64,000 nt of DNA, taken from the NCBI RefSeq assembly GCF_900456975.1, contig NZ_UGYM01000002.1, positions 806,001 to 870,000 on the forward strand, written 5' to 3'. Positions 1 through 8,202 of the stretch are shown piece after piece (within the stretch, counting starts at the first letter, position 1; each line of letters opens with the position of its first letter). A program made the translations under genes and the position numbers. The stretch comes from Shewanella baltica (GTDB lineage: Bacteria; Pseudomonadota; Gammaproteobacteria; Enterobacterales; Shewanellaceae). The notes under the pieces were generated by a model, which saw only the letters and a list, made by a program, of their open reading frames with translations, searched no databases and was not told where the DNA came from.

Positions 1-434
1 ACTAGCTTTTCTGTCTGATTACTGAATTGCTCAGAGATCACTAAGGGCGCGCCGCCTTTCATTAGCATGACTGCCATTTGGTTGGTGTCTGAGTTCCACA
101 CTAGCCCCGCTTTTTCTGCCATCTCAGGTACAGGAGTATAAGTTGACACTAAATAAATAAGTGGACCTTCCTGCTGGATCTTATCGGCCGTTTTGAGCAG
201 CGACAGAGTGGTATCGTAATTTTTACCCAGCAATTCCTGCATACGGTTTTTGATGAGTGGCTGTTCGAATAAGCCGACATCATTTGGATCTAAACCGACC
301 AGGGGTTTGAGCAGGGCCCACATCAGTTGACCTTGGGGTGACATTAATAAGAGTGGAGCAACACAGGCGTTGAGCATGAACGCGAGCCACAGAATATGCA
401 GGCAGCGCATTTTTTTGAGCAGAGATGTACTCAA
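1..434 (-). CDS. Partial hypothetical protein, possible lipoprotein (C-terminus outside window)
   Basis: The reverse strand is open from a TTG at 434 to the left edge, giving about 144 residues with no stop. TTG 434 is preceded by AAGGAA at good spacing; an ATG at 410 is an alternative start. The first 25 residues are hydrophobic, and a Cys after Leu-Asn-Ala resembles a degenerate lipobox, so export and lipid anchoring are possible. The visible remainder has no motif I recognise. It is divergent from the following operon, and the two are separated by about 450 bp of AT-rich DNA. Function unknown. Confidence 0.6.
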   Translation of the reverse strand, partial: MSTSLLKKMRCLHILWLAFMLNACVAPLLLMSPQGQLMWALLKPLVGLDPNDVGLFEQPLIKNRMQELLGKNYDTTLSLLKTADKIQQEGPLIYLVSTYTPVPEMAEKAGLVWNSDTNQMAVMLMKGGAPLVISEQFSNQTEKL

Positions 435-731
435 GATGATATTTCCTTGGGAGTACCAGCAAGTCGCCGGCGGCGGATTGTAGCCGATTGTAATGAGGTA
501 AACGAGAGGGGGCGTAAAGTAAATTTTATGCCAAAAATTTAGCGTGAATGTTGGATTTTATCCCTATGAATCCAATGAGTATTTACAGATGATACCGTAA
601 ATGACTTGCTGCTAATTTAATCAAAGATAATGGCTTTTGAGTGTTAAATGCAGATTTGTCTGTAAGCGGTTTATTTTTCAGTCTTATTCTTCAATCCTAT
701 TTTTCAGCTTCTTTTGCAGTATTGAATATGT

Positions 732-747
732 AAAGTTTGTAAACTTT
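732..747. repeat. 16-bp palindrome upstream of the PepSY operon
   Basis: AAAGTTT, two bases, then AAACTTT is a perfect 7-bp inverted repeat, nine bases upstream of the Fur-like box. It could be a second operator half-site pair; there is no T-tract to make it a terminator. Confidence 0.4.
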
Positions 748-755
748 GTTCTATT

Positions 756-770
756 TGATAATCGATCTCA
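756..770 (+). promoter_or_regulatory. Candidate Fur box before the PepSY-DUF2271-DUF4198 operon
   Basis: TGATAATCGATCTCA matches the 7-1-7 Fur consensus (TGATAAT-n-ATTATCA) at 11 of 14 positions; the left half is perfect. It includes a GATAAT that could serve as a -10 hexamer, so Fur binding would block the promoter. From memory, the orthologous three-gene operon of S. oneidensis is strongly induced by iron limitation, which agrees with this reading. The call rests on similarity only. Confidence 0.5.
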
Positions 771-881
771 TTTAATCTCACCCATTAAATTAGTTTAATG
801 CAGCTTATTTCAGTCTTAGGCTGCATAGGGAAAGCCGATTCTGGAGGCATTTCTCTTCGGGTTGCTTTTGAGAGTGCACCA

Positions 882-1478
882 TTGAAATTAAGAGTCAGTA
901 AGTCGTCTTTATCCTTTGCTCGAATTATCCATGTATATGTGTCTATGGCGTTGTTGTTGCTGATGTTGTTTTTTGCGGTGACAGGCATAACGTTAAATCA
1001 CCCTAATTGGTTTTCTCAAGCGGATCAGGAACCTAAACGGGAGCAAGTGCCCATCCCTGCCTATTTATTACCCGTTGATACACAAGATGCCCAGTGGCGC
1101 TTGGCAACGGGCCATTGGCTGAAAAGTGAATGGGCGATGGATATGGCCACTGCCGACATAGATGAAGACGAAATTAGCTTAGTCAGCAAAGGGCCTGGCA
1201 CTTACCGCAGCCTGACGTTGGACTTACTCGACGGCCAAGCCTATGTCGAAACCTTAGAGTACGGTGTTGTTGCTGTAGTGAATGATTTGCATAAGGGCCG
1301 CAACACAGGCACTGCATGGGCTTGGATACTCGATCTTAGCGCCGTGCTGATTATTTTATTTTCGCTTACTGGGGCTTACTTATTATTGCCTCAAACTAAG
1401 CGCCTCAAAAAGTCATTGTTATACATGGTACTTGTCAGCGGTAGTTGCGGACTTGTGTATGTTTATTTCGTTCCATAA
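882..1478 (+). CDS. PepSY-associated transmembrane protein, first gene of a probable iron-responsive operon
   Basis: From TTG 882 (GAGAG seven bases upstream) this gives 198 residues starting LKLRVSK. One strong membrane helix covers roughly residues 15-35 and ends in the family-typical TGITLNHP. A periplasmic domain follows, then two C-terminal helices. This is the PepSY-TM architecture found near siderophore receptors and iron reductases. A longer in-frame start at ATG 798 is possible but adds 28 residues unlike the family. The TAA overlaps the Shine-Dalgarno of the next gene, so the two are cotranscribed. The biochemical role is unknown; an inner-membrane part in iron acquisition is inferred from the family and the Fur-like box. 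Confidence 0.75.
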   Translation: MKLRVSKSSLSFARIIHVYVSMALLLLMLFFAVTGITLNHPNWFSQADQEPKREQVPIPAYLLPVDTQDAQWRLATGHWLKSEWAMDMATADIDEDEISLVSKGPGTYRSLTLDLLDGQAYVETLEYGVVAVVNDLHKGRNTGTAWAWILDLSAVLIILFSLTGAYLLLPQTKRLKKSLLYMVLVSGSCGLVYVYFVP

Positions 1479-1494
1479 GGAGTGTAGACCGAGT

Positions 1495-2007
1495 ATGCGT
1501 CATCTTATTCGTACCATTGTGGTGAGTGCTTTGTTTGTGAGTTCTGCTGCTTTTGCGGCGCCACAAATGACCGTCGATTTAACTTTACCTGAAATTACCG
1601 AAGGCCAATACCACAGACCCTATGTGGCCGTGTGGGTTGAAAATACCCAAGGGCAACCGGTAAAAACCTTAAGCCTTTGGGTTTGGGATGAAGGCCATAA
1701 ATGGCTTAAAGACATCCGTCGTTGGTGGCGTAAAGCGGGTCGTGACGATATGAGTTTTGTTGATGGTATTGCATCAGCCACACGTCCTGCGGGTCATTAC
1801 AAAATCGATTGGGATTTAAAAGATGAAGCGGGAAAAGCTCTCGAGCCTGCTCGTTACACTGTGTTTATAGAAGTGGTGCGTGAGCATGGCGGTCGCGATC
1901 TCGTGCGACAAAACATCGATTTAGCCGCGGGGGACTTCTCAGTGCAGTTACCCGCAACCACTGAAACCGGCGTTATCGACATACGCTTAAGCGGCATGGC
2001 TCGCTGA
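1495..2007 (+). CDS. DUF2271 periplasmic protein
   Basis: 170 residues from ATG 1495, with TAAGGAG 12 bases upstream. A classical signal peptide of about 22 residues ends AAFA before APQMTV. The mature part is an all-beta-type DUF2271 domain with the Trp-rich segment LWVWDEGHKWLKDIRRWW. A longer frame from 1432 would overlap the previous gene and bury the signal peptide, so the shorter start was chosen. It is the middle gene of the PepSY-DUF2271-DUF4198 operon. Molecular function is unknown; a periplasmic partner of the flanking membrane protein is inferred. Confidence 0.82.
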   Translation: MRHLIRTIVVSALFVSSAAFAAPQMTVDLTLPEITEGQYHRPYVAVWVENTQGQPVKTLSLWVWDEGHKWLKDIRRWWRKAGRDDMSFVDGIASATRPAGHYKIDWDLKDEAGKALEPARYTVFIEVVREHGGRDLVRQNIDLAAGDFSVQLPATTETGVIDIRLSGMAR

Positions 2008-2061
2008 GCCTGCTACTGAATATATTGCCCGTACATTACTCGTTAAACTTAAGGAAAAGGC

Positions 2062-2880
2062 ATGAAATTACGTCTTATTGCATTACTTAGCATACTTTGT
2101 ATTAGCCCGTTGGCAAGCAGCCACGATAGATGGATTTTACCTAGCCACTTTAATGTTTCGGCCGAAAGCCAAGAAGCCGTGTGGATAACCTCTGATGTGT
2201 CTGCCAGCAATCAAGTGTTTATGATGGATAAACCTTTCAGCGCCAGTGACGTACGTGTGTTACTGCCTGATGGTGAGTCAAGCTCTCCAAGCTCAAGTTA
2301 TACCGGCGGCCGTAAGTCGGTATTTGATGTGCAGTTGCTGCAAGATGGCACGTATAAGTTCGAGAAAGAAGTTACGCCGCGTTATTTCTCCCGCTATAAA
2401 GTGAAAGGCAAAGAAGGCTTTGTCCGCAGTCGTTTAGATAAAAAAGCGACCGCCGCTGTCATGCCAAAGGGCGCCTCTGAATTAGAAGGTTCTTTAAATG
2501 TGTCGCGGGTGGAAACCTACGTAACCCGAAATAAGCCAACGGATAAGGTTTTGGCTCCTAAGGGCGAGTACTTGGAACTAGTCCCAGTGACCCATCCTGC
2601 GGATATCGTTGAAAACGAACCTGCAACACTGCAGTTTGTTTATGACGGCAAACCCGTTGCAGGTGTGAGTGTTGCGATTATGAAAGACGGCAGCCTATAC
2701 CGAAACAAGCCTGAAGAAATCGCTTTAACCTCAGATAAAGACGGTAAAGTGGCCATGACCTTGCCTGCGGCAGGACGTTATCTTTTGCATGCATCTATTG
2801 AACGTCCAAATGCAGACACATCCCTTGCCGATAAAACCGTCAGTGAGATTTTCCTTACGTTTGAAGCTGGACTTGAATAG
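2062..2880 (+). CDS. DUF4198 periplasmic protein
   Basis: 272 residues with an AAGGAAAAGG ribosome site. A signal peptide of about 20 residues precedes HDRWILPSHF, the N-terminal signature of DUF4198 (NikM/CbiK-like, metal-uptake associated) proteins, with a His immediately after predicted cleavage. The C-terminal half resembles an Ig-like carboxypeptidase-regulatory fold. It closes the probable Fur-controlled operon and is followed by a strong terminator at 2972. A role in periplasmic metal handling is likely from family context but unproven here. Confidence 0.82.
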   Translation: MKLRLIALLSILCISPLASSHDRWILPSHFNVSAESQEAVWITSDVSASNQVFMMDKPFSASDVRVLLPDGESSSPSSSYTGGRKSVFDVQLLQDGTYKFEKEVTPRYFSRYKVKGKEGFVRSRLDKKATAAVMPKGASELEGSLNVSRVETYVTRNKPTDKVLAPKGEYLELVPVTHPADIVENEPATLQFVYDGKPVAGVSVAIMKDGSLYRNKPEEIALTSDKDGKVAMTLPAAGRYLLHASIERPNADTSLADKTVSEIFLTFEAGLE

Positions 2881-2971
2881 GATTCAGTCTTCCGCTCAAG
2901 TGAGTAAGCGTTATAAGTGACTGAGTGTTAAAAATGATTTAGCGTTTATAAATGACGTAGCGTTCACCGTT

Positions 2972-3008
2972 AAATGCCCACAACCTCAACGGCGAGTGGG
3001 CATTTTTA
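2972..3008 (+). terminator. Rho-independent terminator of the PepSY operon
   Basis: AAATGCCCAC (2972-2981) pairs with GTGGGCATTT (2996-3005), a 10-bp stem with a 14-nt loop, and the T-run continues to 3007. The rest of 2881-3251 (371 bp) has no gene; it must carry the greA promoter, but no convincing -35/-10 pair was found. Confidence 0.85.
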
Positions 3009-3251
3009 TCTTCAAAACCCTTTATATATACGGCTATTAATCAATGCAGCCACTATGATTCTATTTGACTCGCGGATTTAGATTTCATTGCTGGTAACTC
3101 TGCTTAAGGTTGGGTAAGCTGCGTCAATGCATTGTTCTTGATGCATCAAAGGCGCATAACGATTAGAATAGCGCAATTCCACCCTCATTTGACTGTGTTG
3201 ACCTTAGCGTTGGCACGGGTTGCTTTTGTTTTAAAGGAGACGAAAGAAGTT

Positions 3252-3728
3252 ATGACTAAGGTTCCTATGACAGTTGTCGGTGCAGAACAGCTGCGTAAAG
3301 AGTTAGATATTCTCAAGTTTGACCGTCGCCCTAAGATCACTGAAGCGATTGCCTCTGCGAGAGAGCTAGGCGACCTGAAAGAAAACGCGGAATACCATGC
3401 GGCTCGTGAAGACCAAGGTATTTGTGAAGCACGTATCCGTGATATTGAAGGTAAGTTATCTAACGCGCAAATTATCGACGTCACTAAGATGGTGAACAAC
3501 GGTCGTATTATTTTTGGTGCCACTGTGACTATTTTAAATCTCGATACTGACGTTGAAGTGACTTATCGCATAGTCGGCGATGATGAAGCGAATATTAAAG
3601 AAAACCTGATTTCAGTGAACTCACCGATAGCCCGTGGCTTAGTGGGTAAAAATGAAGGTGATGAAGTGTCGATTACCACGCCAGGTGGCATGACTGATTA
3701 CGAAATCATCTCAGTACAGTATTTATAA
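3252..3728 (+). CDS. greA: Transcription elongation factor GreA
   Basis: 158 residues, the exact length of GreA, from ATG 3252 with AAAGGAG 12 bases upstream; the frame is open 40 codons further but without family similarity. GreA inserts its N-terminal coiled coil into the RNA polymerase secondary channel and stimulates cleavage of backtracked transcripts. The N-terminal antiparallel coiled coil and the tip segment around [16 protein letters not shown], carrying the acidic residues that assist cleavage, are present. The C-terminal FKBP-like domain ends in the usual way. Monocistronic, with its own terminator at 3794. Confidence 0.97.
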   Translation: MTKVPMTVVGAEQLRKELDILKFDRRPKITEAIASARELGDLKENAEYHAAREDQGICEARIRDIEGKLSNAQIIDVTKMVNNGRIIFGATVTILNLDTDVEVTYRIVGDDEANIKENLISVNSPIARGLVGKNEGDEVSITTPGGMTDYEIISVQYL

Positions 3729-3793
3729 TCAGCGAATCGATTTAGCTATCGAGTCGGCTAAATCGTACCGAGAGTGTGATTCTCGCTCGTTCT

Positions 3794-3817
3794 AAAACCG
3801 CCCTAGGGCGGTTTTTT
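3794..3817 (+). terminator. Terminator of greA
   Basis: A 22-nt perfect palindrome of AAAACCGCCCT and its complement, centred on CTAG, followed by T-rich sequence. The remaining DNA to 4077 has no recognised element. Confidence 0.9.
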
Positions 3818-4077
3818 GTTATCTGCTCATTGAGTTTGTATGCGTGTTTAGGGCTGCACTTTGCGTTCGAATTTAAGGTTTAGCCAAGGATGGAGAACGC
3901 GCTTCAGGGTTGAACTTGAAAGATGGATAAAGATTAATTTGTCTCTTGGTGCACTTTTACTTAAGCTGCAACTCTAGAGCTTCATCAGAAAGTTTTATCA
4001 GAATTAACTCAGTATTGTGTAAATGATTAAGCGCGAGTTTCACTTTATAAACCCACAGTTATGTAGCAAAACTAAGT

Positions 4078-4782
4078 ATGTCTGGGTTTATCTTTCGTTT
4101 TATAAGAGGGCACGCTTTGGTAAAACATTGGCGTACAGGATTGATGTTAGCTTGCGTGGCGATCATGTTGATCGCGCACTCGCCTAGCTATACGCCAAAA
4201 ACCTCAGTTCAACGCAGTGACGCGTCTCGTCATTATGTTCAGAAACACACAGCTCTGAAGCAAACGGCTTTGAAACAAACGGCTCAGATGAACACTGTGA
4301 GACTTGATAGCTCGACTCACCATGCAATGCTAAGCGCTGAGCCTCAAAGCTTGTCCGATGCCGACGCTATCACCCAAGACAATGCACAGCTCAATGCCCA
4401 ATCTAATGTACAGTCTGATGCGCAAACCGTTGAAAGTTGCGGCTCATTGCATAGTCATGATGCCAATCGTGTCAATTCAGACTCAGCATCCCAGCCAATA
4501 CCTTGTCCAAGCTCAGATTACGTGAGTCATTCGGACGACTTAAATTTTGCCCCAATAAATTCGCCGCGCTTTATCAGTCTTGCCCAGCACGATGTGCGTG
4601 AGGTGAAGCCGGTATATGTACTTGCGTTAGACTTTACTGCTGAACCGACACCCAATGTCGTTGAACCGACCGATCTGGATATCGCATCAGATTGGACGCT
4701 TTCAGCTGTATCTTCCCCCGCCCGAATTTCGGGTTGGAAAGTCTCAAATCTTCAATATCGATTTAGCCAACAAGCCGTTTAA
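4078..4782 (+). CDS. Hypothetical membrane-anchored low-complexity protein
   Basis: 234 residues. One hydrophobic helix lies near residues 20-37 (RTGLMLACVAIMLIAH); the rest is hydrophilic, rich in Gln, Asn, Ser, Thr and His. Short internal repeats occur near residues 58-70 (three TAL/QKQT-type units) and 103-117 (QLNAQSNVQSDAQ). It matches no family I recognise. The ribosome site is weak, with only TAAG nearby. It lies between greA and the accessory secDF pair on the same strand, 227 bp before secD. It could be a periplasm-facing accessory protein or a poorly conserved orphan. Confidence 0.55.
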   Translation: MSGFIFRFIRGHALVKHWRTGLMLACVAIMLIAHSPSYTPKTSVQRSDASRHYVQKHTALKQTALKQTAQMNTVRLDSSTHHAMLSAEPQSLSDADAITQDNAQLNAQSNVQSDAQTVESCGSLHSHDANRVNSDSASQPIPCPSSDYVSHSDDLNFAPINSPRFISLAQHDVREVKPVYVLALDFTAEPTPNVVEPTDLDIASDWTLSAVSSPARISGWKVSNLQYRFSQQAV

Positions 4783-5009
4783 CCCGCCTATTTAGGTGTG
4801 CTATCGACAGGAGTCCACTCCCGTTGAACTTGCATGCCATTGCATTTTTGTTCTCACCGAAACCATCTCTATCGCGGCTACATTCGCTGTGATGACTTGA
4901 GTGTAACTGGCTAGATTTGCTGGTGCTCAATGATAGGTTTCGGACTGATATCAATATGTTCGCTTAGCTTTTGATTTAAAAGTTAGGTGATAAATAGCGA
5001 GTTAATCCC

Positions 5010-6824
5010 ATGGAAAGAAAACCCAATAAACGGCTGCTAAATCACTATTCAGCTTGGAAATATATAGTTCTTATCGTCACCATCATTGTGATGTTATTCA
5101 GTGCCTTGCCGACATTTTATGGTGAGGATGCCGCGGTGCAAGTGGGCGCTAAGGCTGGGTTAACACTCACGCCCGTAGCCCTTAGAGATAAGCTGCAAGC
5201 TGAAGGCGTGACGGTAAAACGCATCGACCAAAAGAATGGCGAAACCCTGATTGTCCTCGATGCGGATAACCAACAAACCTTAGTCAAAACCTTGGTTTCG
5301 TCTATGGTGACAGAGCCAAAAGAGTTGACCTTATCCCTTGCCAGTGCAGCGCCGAGTTGGTTGCAAAACTTAGGTTTTCAGCCGATTAAACTAGGGCTCG
5401 ACTTACGTGGTGGGGTGCAGTTTCTACTCGATGTGGATGTTGACCCTGTGTATCAAACTCAGGGTGAGGCGCTAGTTGATTCGCTACGCCAATTCATCCG
5501 TGAGCAGAAGATCCGTGGCGCCAGCGTCTATTTGGATCAAACTAACCAGTTAAACCTGACGCTGCCCGATAATGACGCCCGCGCCGCCGTGCGTCAGATG
5601 ATGAAACAGTCCTATCCAAATTGGCAATTATCCAATACCGATGGCGCGGGTTTACAGATTAAGTTGAGTCAAGAGGAACGAACTAAACTGCGTAATTTGA
5701 CTGTGCAGCAAAACTTGCAAGTTATGCGCAGTCGTATTGAAGAACTTGGCATCACAGAAGCCTTAGTACAGCGCCAAGGCGATCATCGAATTCGGATTGA
5801 GTTGCCTGGCGTGCAAGATCCTGCAGCCGCGAAAAACGTCATTGGTGCTACAGCGAGTCTGGCTTTCTTTGAGGTGAAAGAGTCAGGTTCTGTGAATGCC
5901 ATGGTGCTTAACGACAAGTCGGGTAAGCCTATTTATGTGGGCCGCACGCCAGTACTGGGCGGCGATCACATTGTCGATGCCAGAGCGAGTTTAGGTGAGA
6001 TGGGCATGGCCGAGGTGAACATTAACCTCGACCGTGTCGGCGGGCAGAAAATGTCTGAGTTTTCCCGTACCAATATTGGCAAACCTATGGCGACGTCTTA
6101 CAGCGAATACAGCCGTGATGAACAAGGTAAGGCTAAGCAAACTCAAGAGATTATCAGCGTCGCGACCATTCAATCCCAGCTTGGAGACCGCTTCCGCATC
6201 ACTGGCGCTGGCACCTATCAAGAAGCGCAGCAATTAGCCCTGTTACTAAGAGCGGGTTCTATGACGGCGCCAGTGACGATTGTGGAAGAGCGCACTATTG
6301 GCCCGACGTTAGGCGCTGAAAACATTGAAAACGGTTTTGCTGCGCTCGGTCTAGGTATGGGCATTACCTTGTTGTTTATGGCGCTTTGGTATCGCCGTCT
6401 CGGTTGGGTGGCGAATATCGCGCTGATCTCTAACATGGTGATCTTGTTTGGCCTACTGGCGCTTATCCCTGGTGCTGTGCTGACCTTACCCGGTATTGCT
6501 GGCCTAGTGTTAACCGTGGGTATGGCTGTCGATACCAACGTGCTGATTTTTGAGCGAATAAAAGACAAGTTAAAAGAAGGTCGCAGTTTTGCGCTGGCAA
6601 TTGATACGGGGTTTGATAGTGCGTTTTCGACCATTTTCGACGCTAACTTCACCACTATGATCACGGCTGTCGTGCTGTATTCCATCGGTAATGGCCCCAT
6701 TCAAGGTTTCGCCTTGACCTTAGGTCTAGGTCTGTTGACCAGCATGTTTACCGGTATCTTTGCTTCAAGAGCCTTGATTAACTTAGTTTACGGACGTGAT
6801 GCTAGTCGTCATGTGAGGGTATAA
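5010..6824 (+). CDS. secD: Protein-export subunit SecD (accessory copy)
   Basis: 604 residues, close to the usual 615. SecD with SecF forms an RND-type complex that uses the proton motive force to help SecYEG translocate proteins. Visible: an N-terminal helix at residues 15-32, the LGLDLRGG motif around residue 130, a large periplasmic P1 domain, and five C-terminal helices, with the conserved GMAVDTNVLIFERIKD loop near residue 510. secF follows two bases after the stop, so the pair is cotranscribed. There is no yajC, tgt or queA upstream, so this is not the canonical locus. Shewanella genomes usually carry a second secDF elsewhere, so I read this as the paralogous set. Confidence 0.95.
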   Translation: MERKPNKRLLNHYSAWKYIVLIVTIIVMLFSALPTFYGEDAAVQVGAKAGLTLTPVALRDKLQAEGVTVKRIDQKNGETLIVLDADNQQTLVKTLVSSMVTEPKELTLSLASAAPSWLQNLGFQPIKLGLDLRGGVQFLLDVDVDPVYQTQGEALVDSLRQFIREQKIRGASVYLDQTNQLNLTLPDNDARAAVRQMMKQSYPNWQLSNTDGAGLQIKLSQEERTKLRNLTVQQNLQVMRSRIEELGITEALVQRQGDHRIRIELPGVQDPAAAKNVIGATASLAFFEVKESGSVNAMVLNDKSGKPIYVGRTPVLGGDHIVDARASLGEMGMAEVNINLDRVGGQKMSEFSRTNIGKPMATSYSEYSRDEQGKAKQTQEIISVATIQSQLGDRFRITGAGTYQEAQQLALLLRAGSMTAPVTIVEERTIGPTLGAENIENGFAALGLGMGITLLFMALWYRRLGWVANIALISNMVILFGLLALIPGAVLTLPGIAGLVLTVGMAVDTNVLIFERIKDKLKEGRSFALAIDTGFDSAFSTIFDANFTTMITAVVLYSIGNGPIQGFALTLGLGLLTSMFTGIFASRALINLVYGRDASRHVRV

Positions 6825-6826
6825 CC

Positions 6827-7729
6827 ATGAAAAATATCAATCTAACAAAATGGCGTTATGTCTCCAGTGCTATCTCAATTTTATTGATGATAACGTCATT
6901 AGCCATCATAGGTGTAAAGGGTTTTAACTGGGGATTAGACTTTACCGGTGGTGTGGTGACTGAAGTTCAGCTCGATAGAAAAATCACCAGCAGTGAGTTA
7001 CAACCTTTGCTTAACGCTGCCTATCAGCAGGAAGTCTCTGTGATCTCGGCCAGTGAGCCGGGCCGTTGGGTATTACGCTATGGTGATATAAAGAGTGCTG
7101 ATACTGAGCAAAGCAATGTCGATATTCAGCAGGCGTTAGCGCCGCTTAACTCTGAAGTGCAAGTCCTTAACAGCAGCGTTGTTGGGCCGCAGATTGGTCA
7201 AGAACTGGCGGAGCAGGGTGGGTTAGCGCTGTTAGTCGCTATGCTGTGTATTTTAGGCTATTTAAGTTATCGCTTCGAGTGGCGACTCGCATCGGGTGCT
7301 TTGTTTGCGCTGGTACACGACGTTGTGTTTGTACTGGCGTTTTTTGCTCTGACGCAGATGGAGTTTAATTTAACGGTACTGGCGGCTGTGCTGGCGATTT
7401 TAGGCTATTCGTTAAATGACTCGATTATCATTGCCGACCGTATCCGTGAATTATTGATTGCTAAGCCAAAGCTTGCCATTCAAGAAATTAATAACCAAGC
7501 GATTGTGGCGACATTCTCCCGTACTATGGTGACGTCAGGGACAACCTTAATGACGGTCGGTGCGCTGTGGATCATGGGGGGGGGGCCGCTGGAAGGATTC
7601 TCGATTGCGATGTTTATCGGTATTTTAACTGGGACATTCTCATCGATTTCTGTTGGCACCTCATTGCCTGAGTTATTAGGTTTAACGCCTGAGCATTATA
7701 AGGAACAAGTGATTTCTGATACGCCTTAG
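6827..7729 (+). CDS. secF: Protein-export subunit SecF (accessory copy)
   Basis: 300 residues, two bases downstream of secD. Helix 1 is followed by GLDFTGGVVTEVQ near residue 40, the SecF hallmark, then a small periplasmic domain and five helices. The GYSLNDSIIIADRIRE segment (about residues 197-212) is the conserved SecF motif. An unusual feature is a run of ten G at 7576-7585 encoding Met-Gly-Gly-Gly; loss or gain of one base would truncate the protein before its last helices. The frame is open with the tract as given. A shared bidirectional terminator follows. Confidence 0.95.
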   Translation: MKNINLTKWRYVSSAISILLMITSLAIIGVKGFNWGLDFTGGVVTEVQLDRKITSSELQPLLNAAYQQEVSVISASEPGRWVLRYGDIKSADTEQSNVDIQQALAPLNSEVQVLNSSVVGPQIGQELAEQGGLALLVAMLCILGYLSYRFEWRLASGALFALVHDVVFVLAFFALTQMEFNLTVLAAVLAILGYSLNDSIIIADRIRELLIAKPKLAIQEINNQAIVATFSRTMVTSGTTLMTVGALWIMGGGPLEGFSIAMFIGILTGTFSSISVGTSLPELLGLTPEHYKEQVISDTP

Positions 7730-7753
7730 TGTTTTATTCTAATTTGTTGCAAA

Positions 7754-7789
7754 AACAAAAAGGCCACTCAATTGAGTGGCCTTTTTGTT
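7754..7789. terminator. Bidirectional terminator between secF and yhbY
   Basis: A 36-nt perfect palindrome centred between 7771 and 7772 (core GGCCACTCAATTGAGTGGCC), flanked by A5 and T5 runs. It can terminate the rightward secDF transcript and the leftward yhbY transcript. Confidence 0.92.
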
Positions 7790-7812
7790 AACACAATAAA
7801 AATCAAGAAAAA

Positions 7813-8112
7813 TTACTTTGCCTTTGGCAAAGCAATCTTCATTTCTGGTGATTGACGATAAATCACCAGAATATGACCAATAAGTTGCACTTTTGCGGAT
7901 TGAGTTTCACGTACTATGGCATCAACGATGGCATTTTTTAGCTCTCTGTCGGCAGAGGCTACTTTCACTTTAATCAATTCATGATAAGCGAGTGCGCTTT
8001 CAATTTCAGCGAGTACACCTTCAGTCAATCCATTGGCACCAAGCAGCACCACTGGCTTTAGCGGATGCGCTAGACCTTTTAAATGCTGTTTTTGTTTGGT
8101 TGTTAAGTTCAT
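7813..8112 (-). CDS. yhbY: CRM-domain RNA-binding protein YhbY (ribosome assembly)
   Basis: 99 residues starting MNLTTKQKQHLKG, nearly identical in pattern to E. coli YhbY. A TTG three codons upstream is in frame, but the ATG at 8112 gives the family start. It is a single CRM domain with the GxxG loop LGANGLTEGV near residues 27-36, which binds pre-50S rRNA. Divergent from rlmE, another 50S maturation factor, an arrangement conserved in enterics. Confidence 0.95.
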   Translation of the reverse strand: MNLTTKQKQHLKGLAHPLKPVVLLGANGLTEGVLAEIESALAYHELIKVKVASADRELKNAIVDAIVRETQSAKVQLIGHILVIYRQSPEMKIALPKAK

Positions 8113-8138
8113 TTCTACCAACTTTTGCTGAGTTACTG

Positions 8139-8167
8139 TTGAAAAACGGCTATTCTACCCTTATATA
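8139..8167 (+). promoter_or_regulatory. Candidate sigma-70 promoter for rlmE-ftsH
   Basis: TTGAAA (8139-8144), a 17-bp spacer and TATATA (8162-8167), 36 bases before the rlmE start. The -35 matches five of six; the -10 is weaker. Prediction only. Confidence 0.45.
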
Positions 8168-8202
8168 GCCTTTGTGTAACTCTCAATTGTTGCGGATTTT
8201 AA

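Larger units (their letters stand above)
435..881. other. AT-rich divergent intergenic region
   Basis: This is the divergent regulatory region between the partial leftward gene and the PepSY operon. It holds the palindrome at 732-747 and the Fur-box-like site at 756-770, annotated separately. Some open frame extends left of 882 (to an ATG at 798), but it encodes nothing like a signal or membrane segment and is probably leader. Nothing else recognised. Confidence 0.5.

Noticed and set aside
7576-7585. Frameshift in secF at the G tract
   Set aside because: With ten G as given the frame continues to a full-length 300-residue SecF, so the gene is intact in this sequence.
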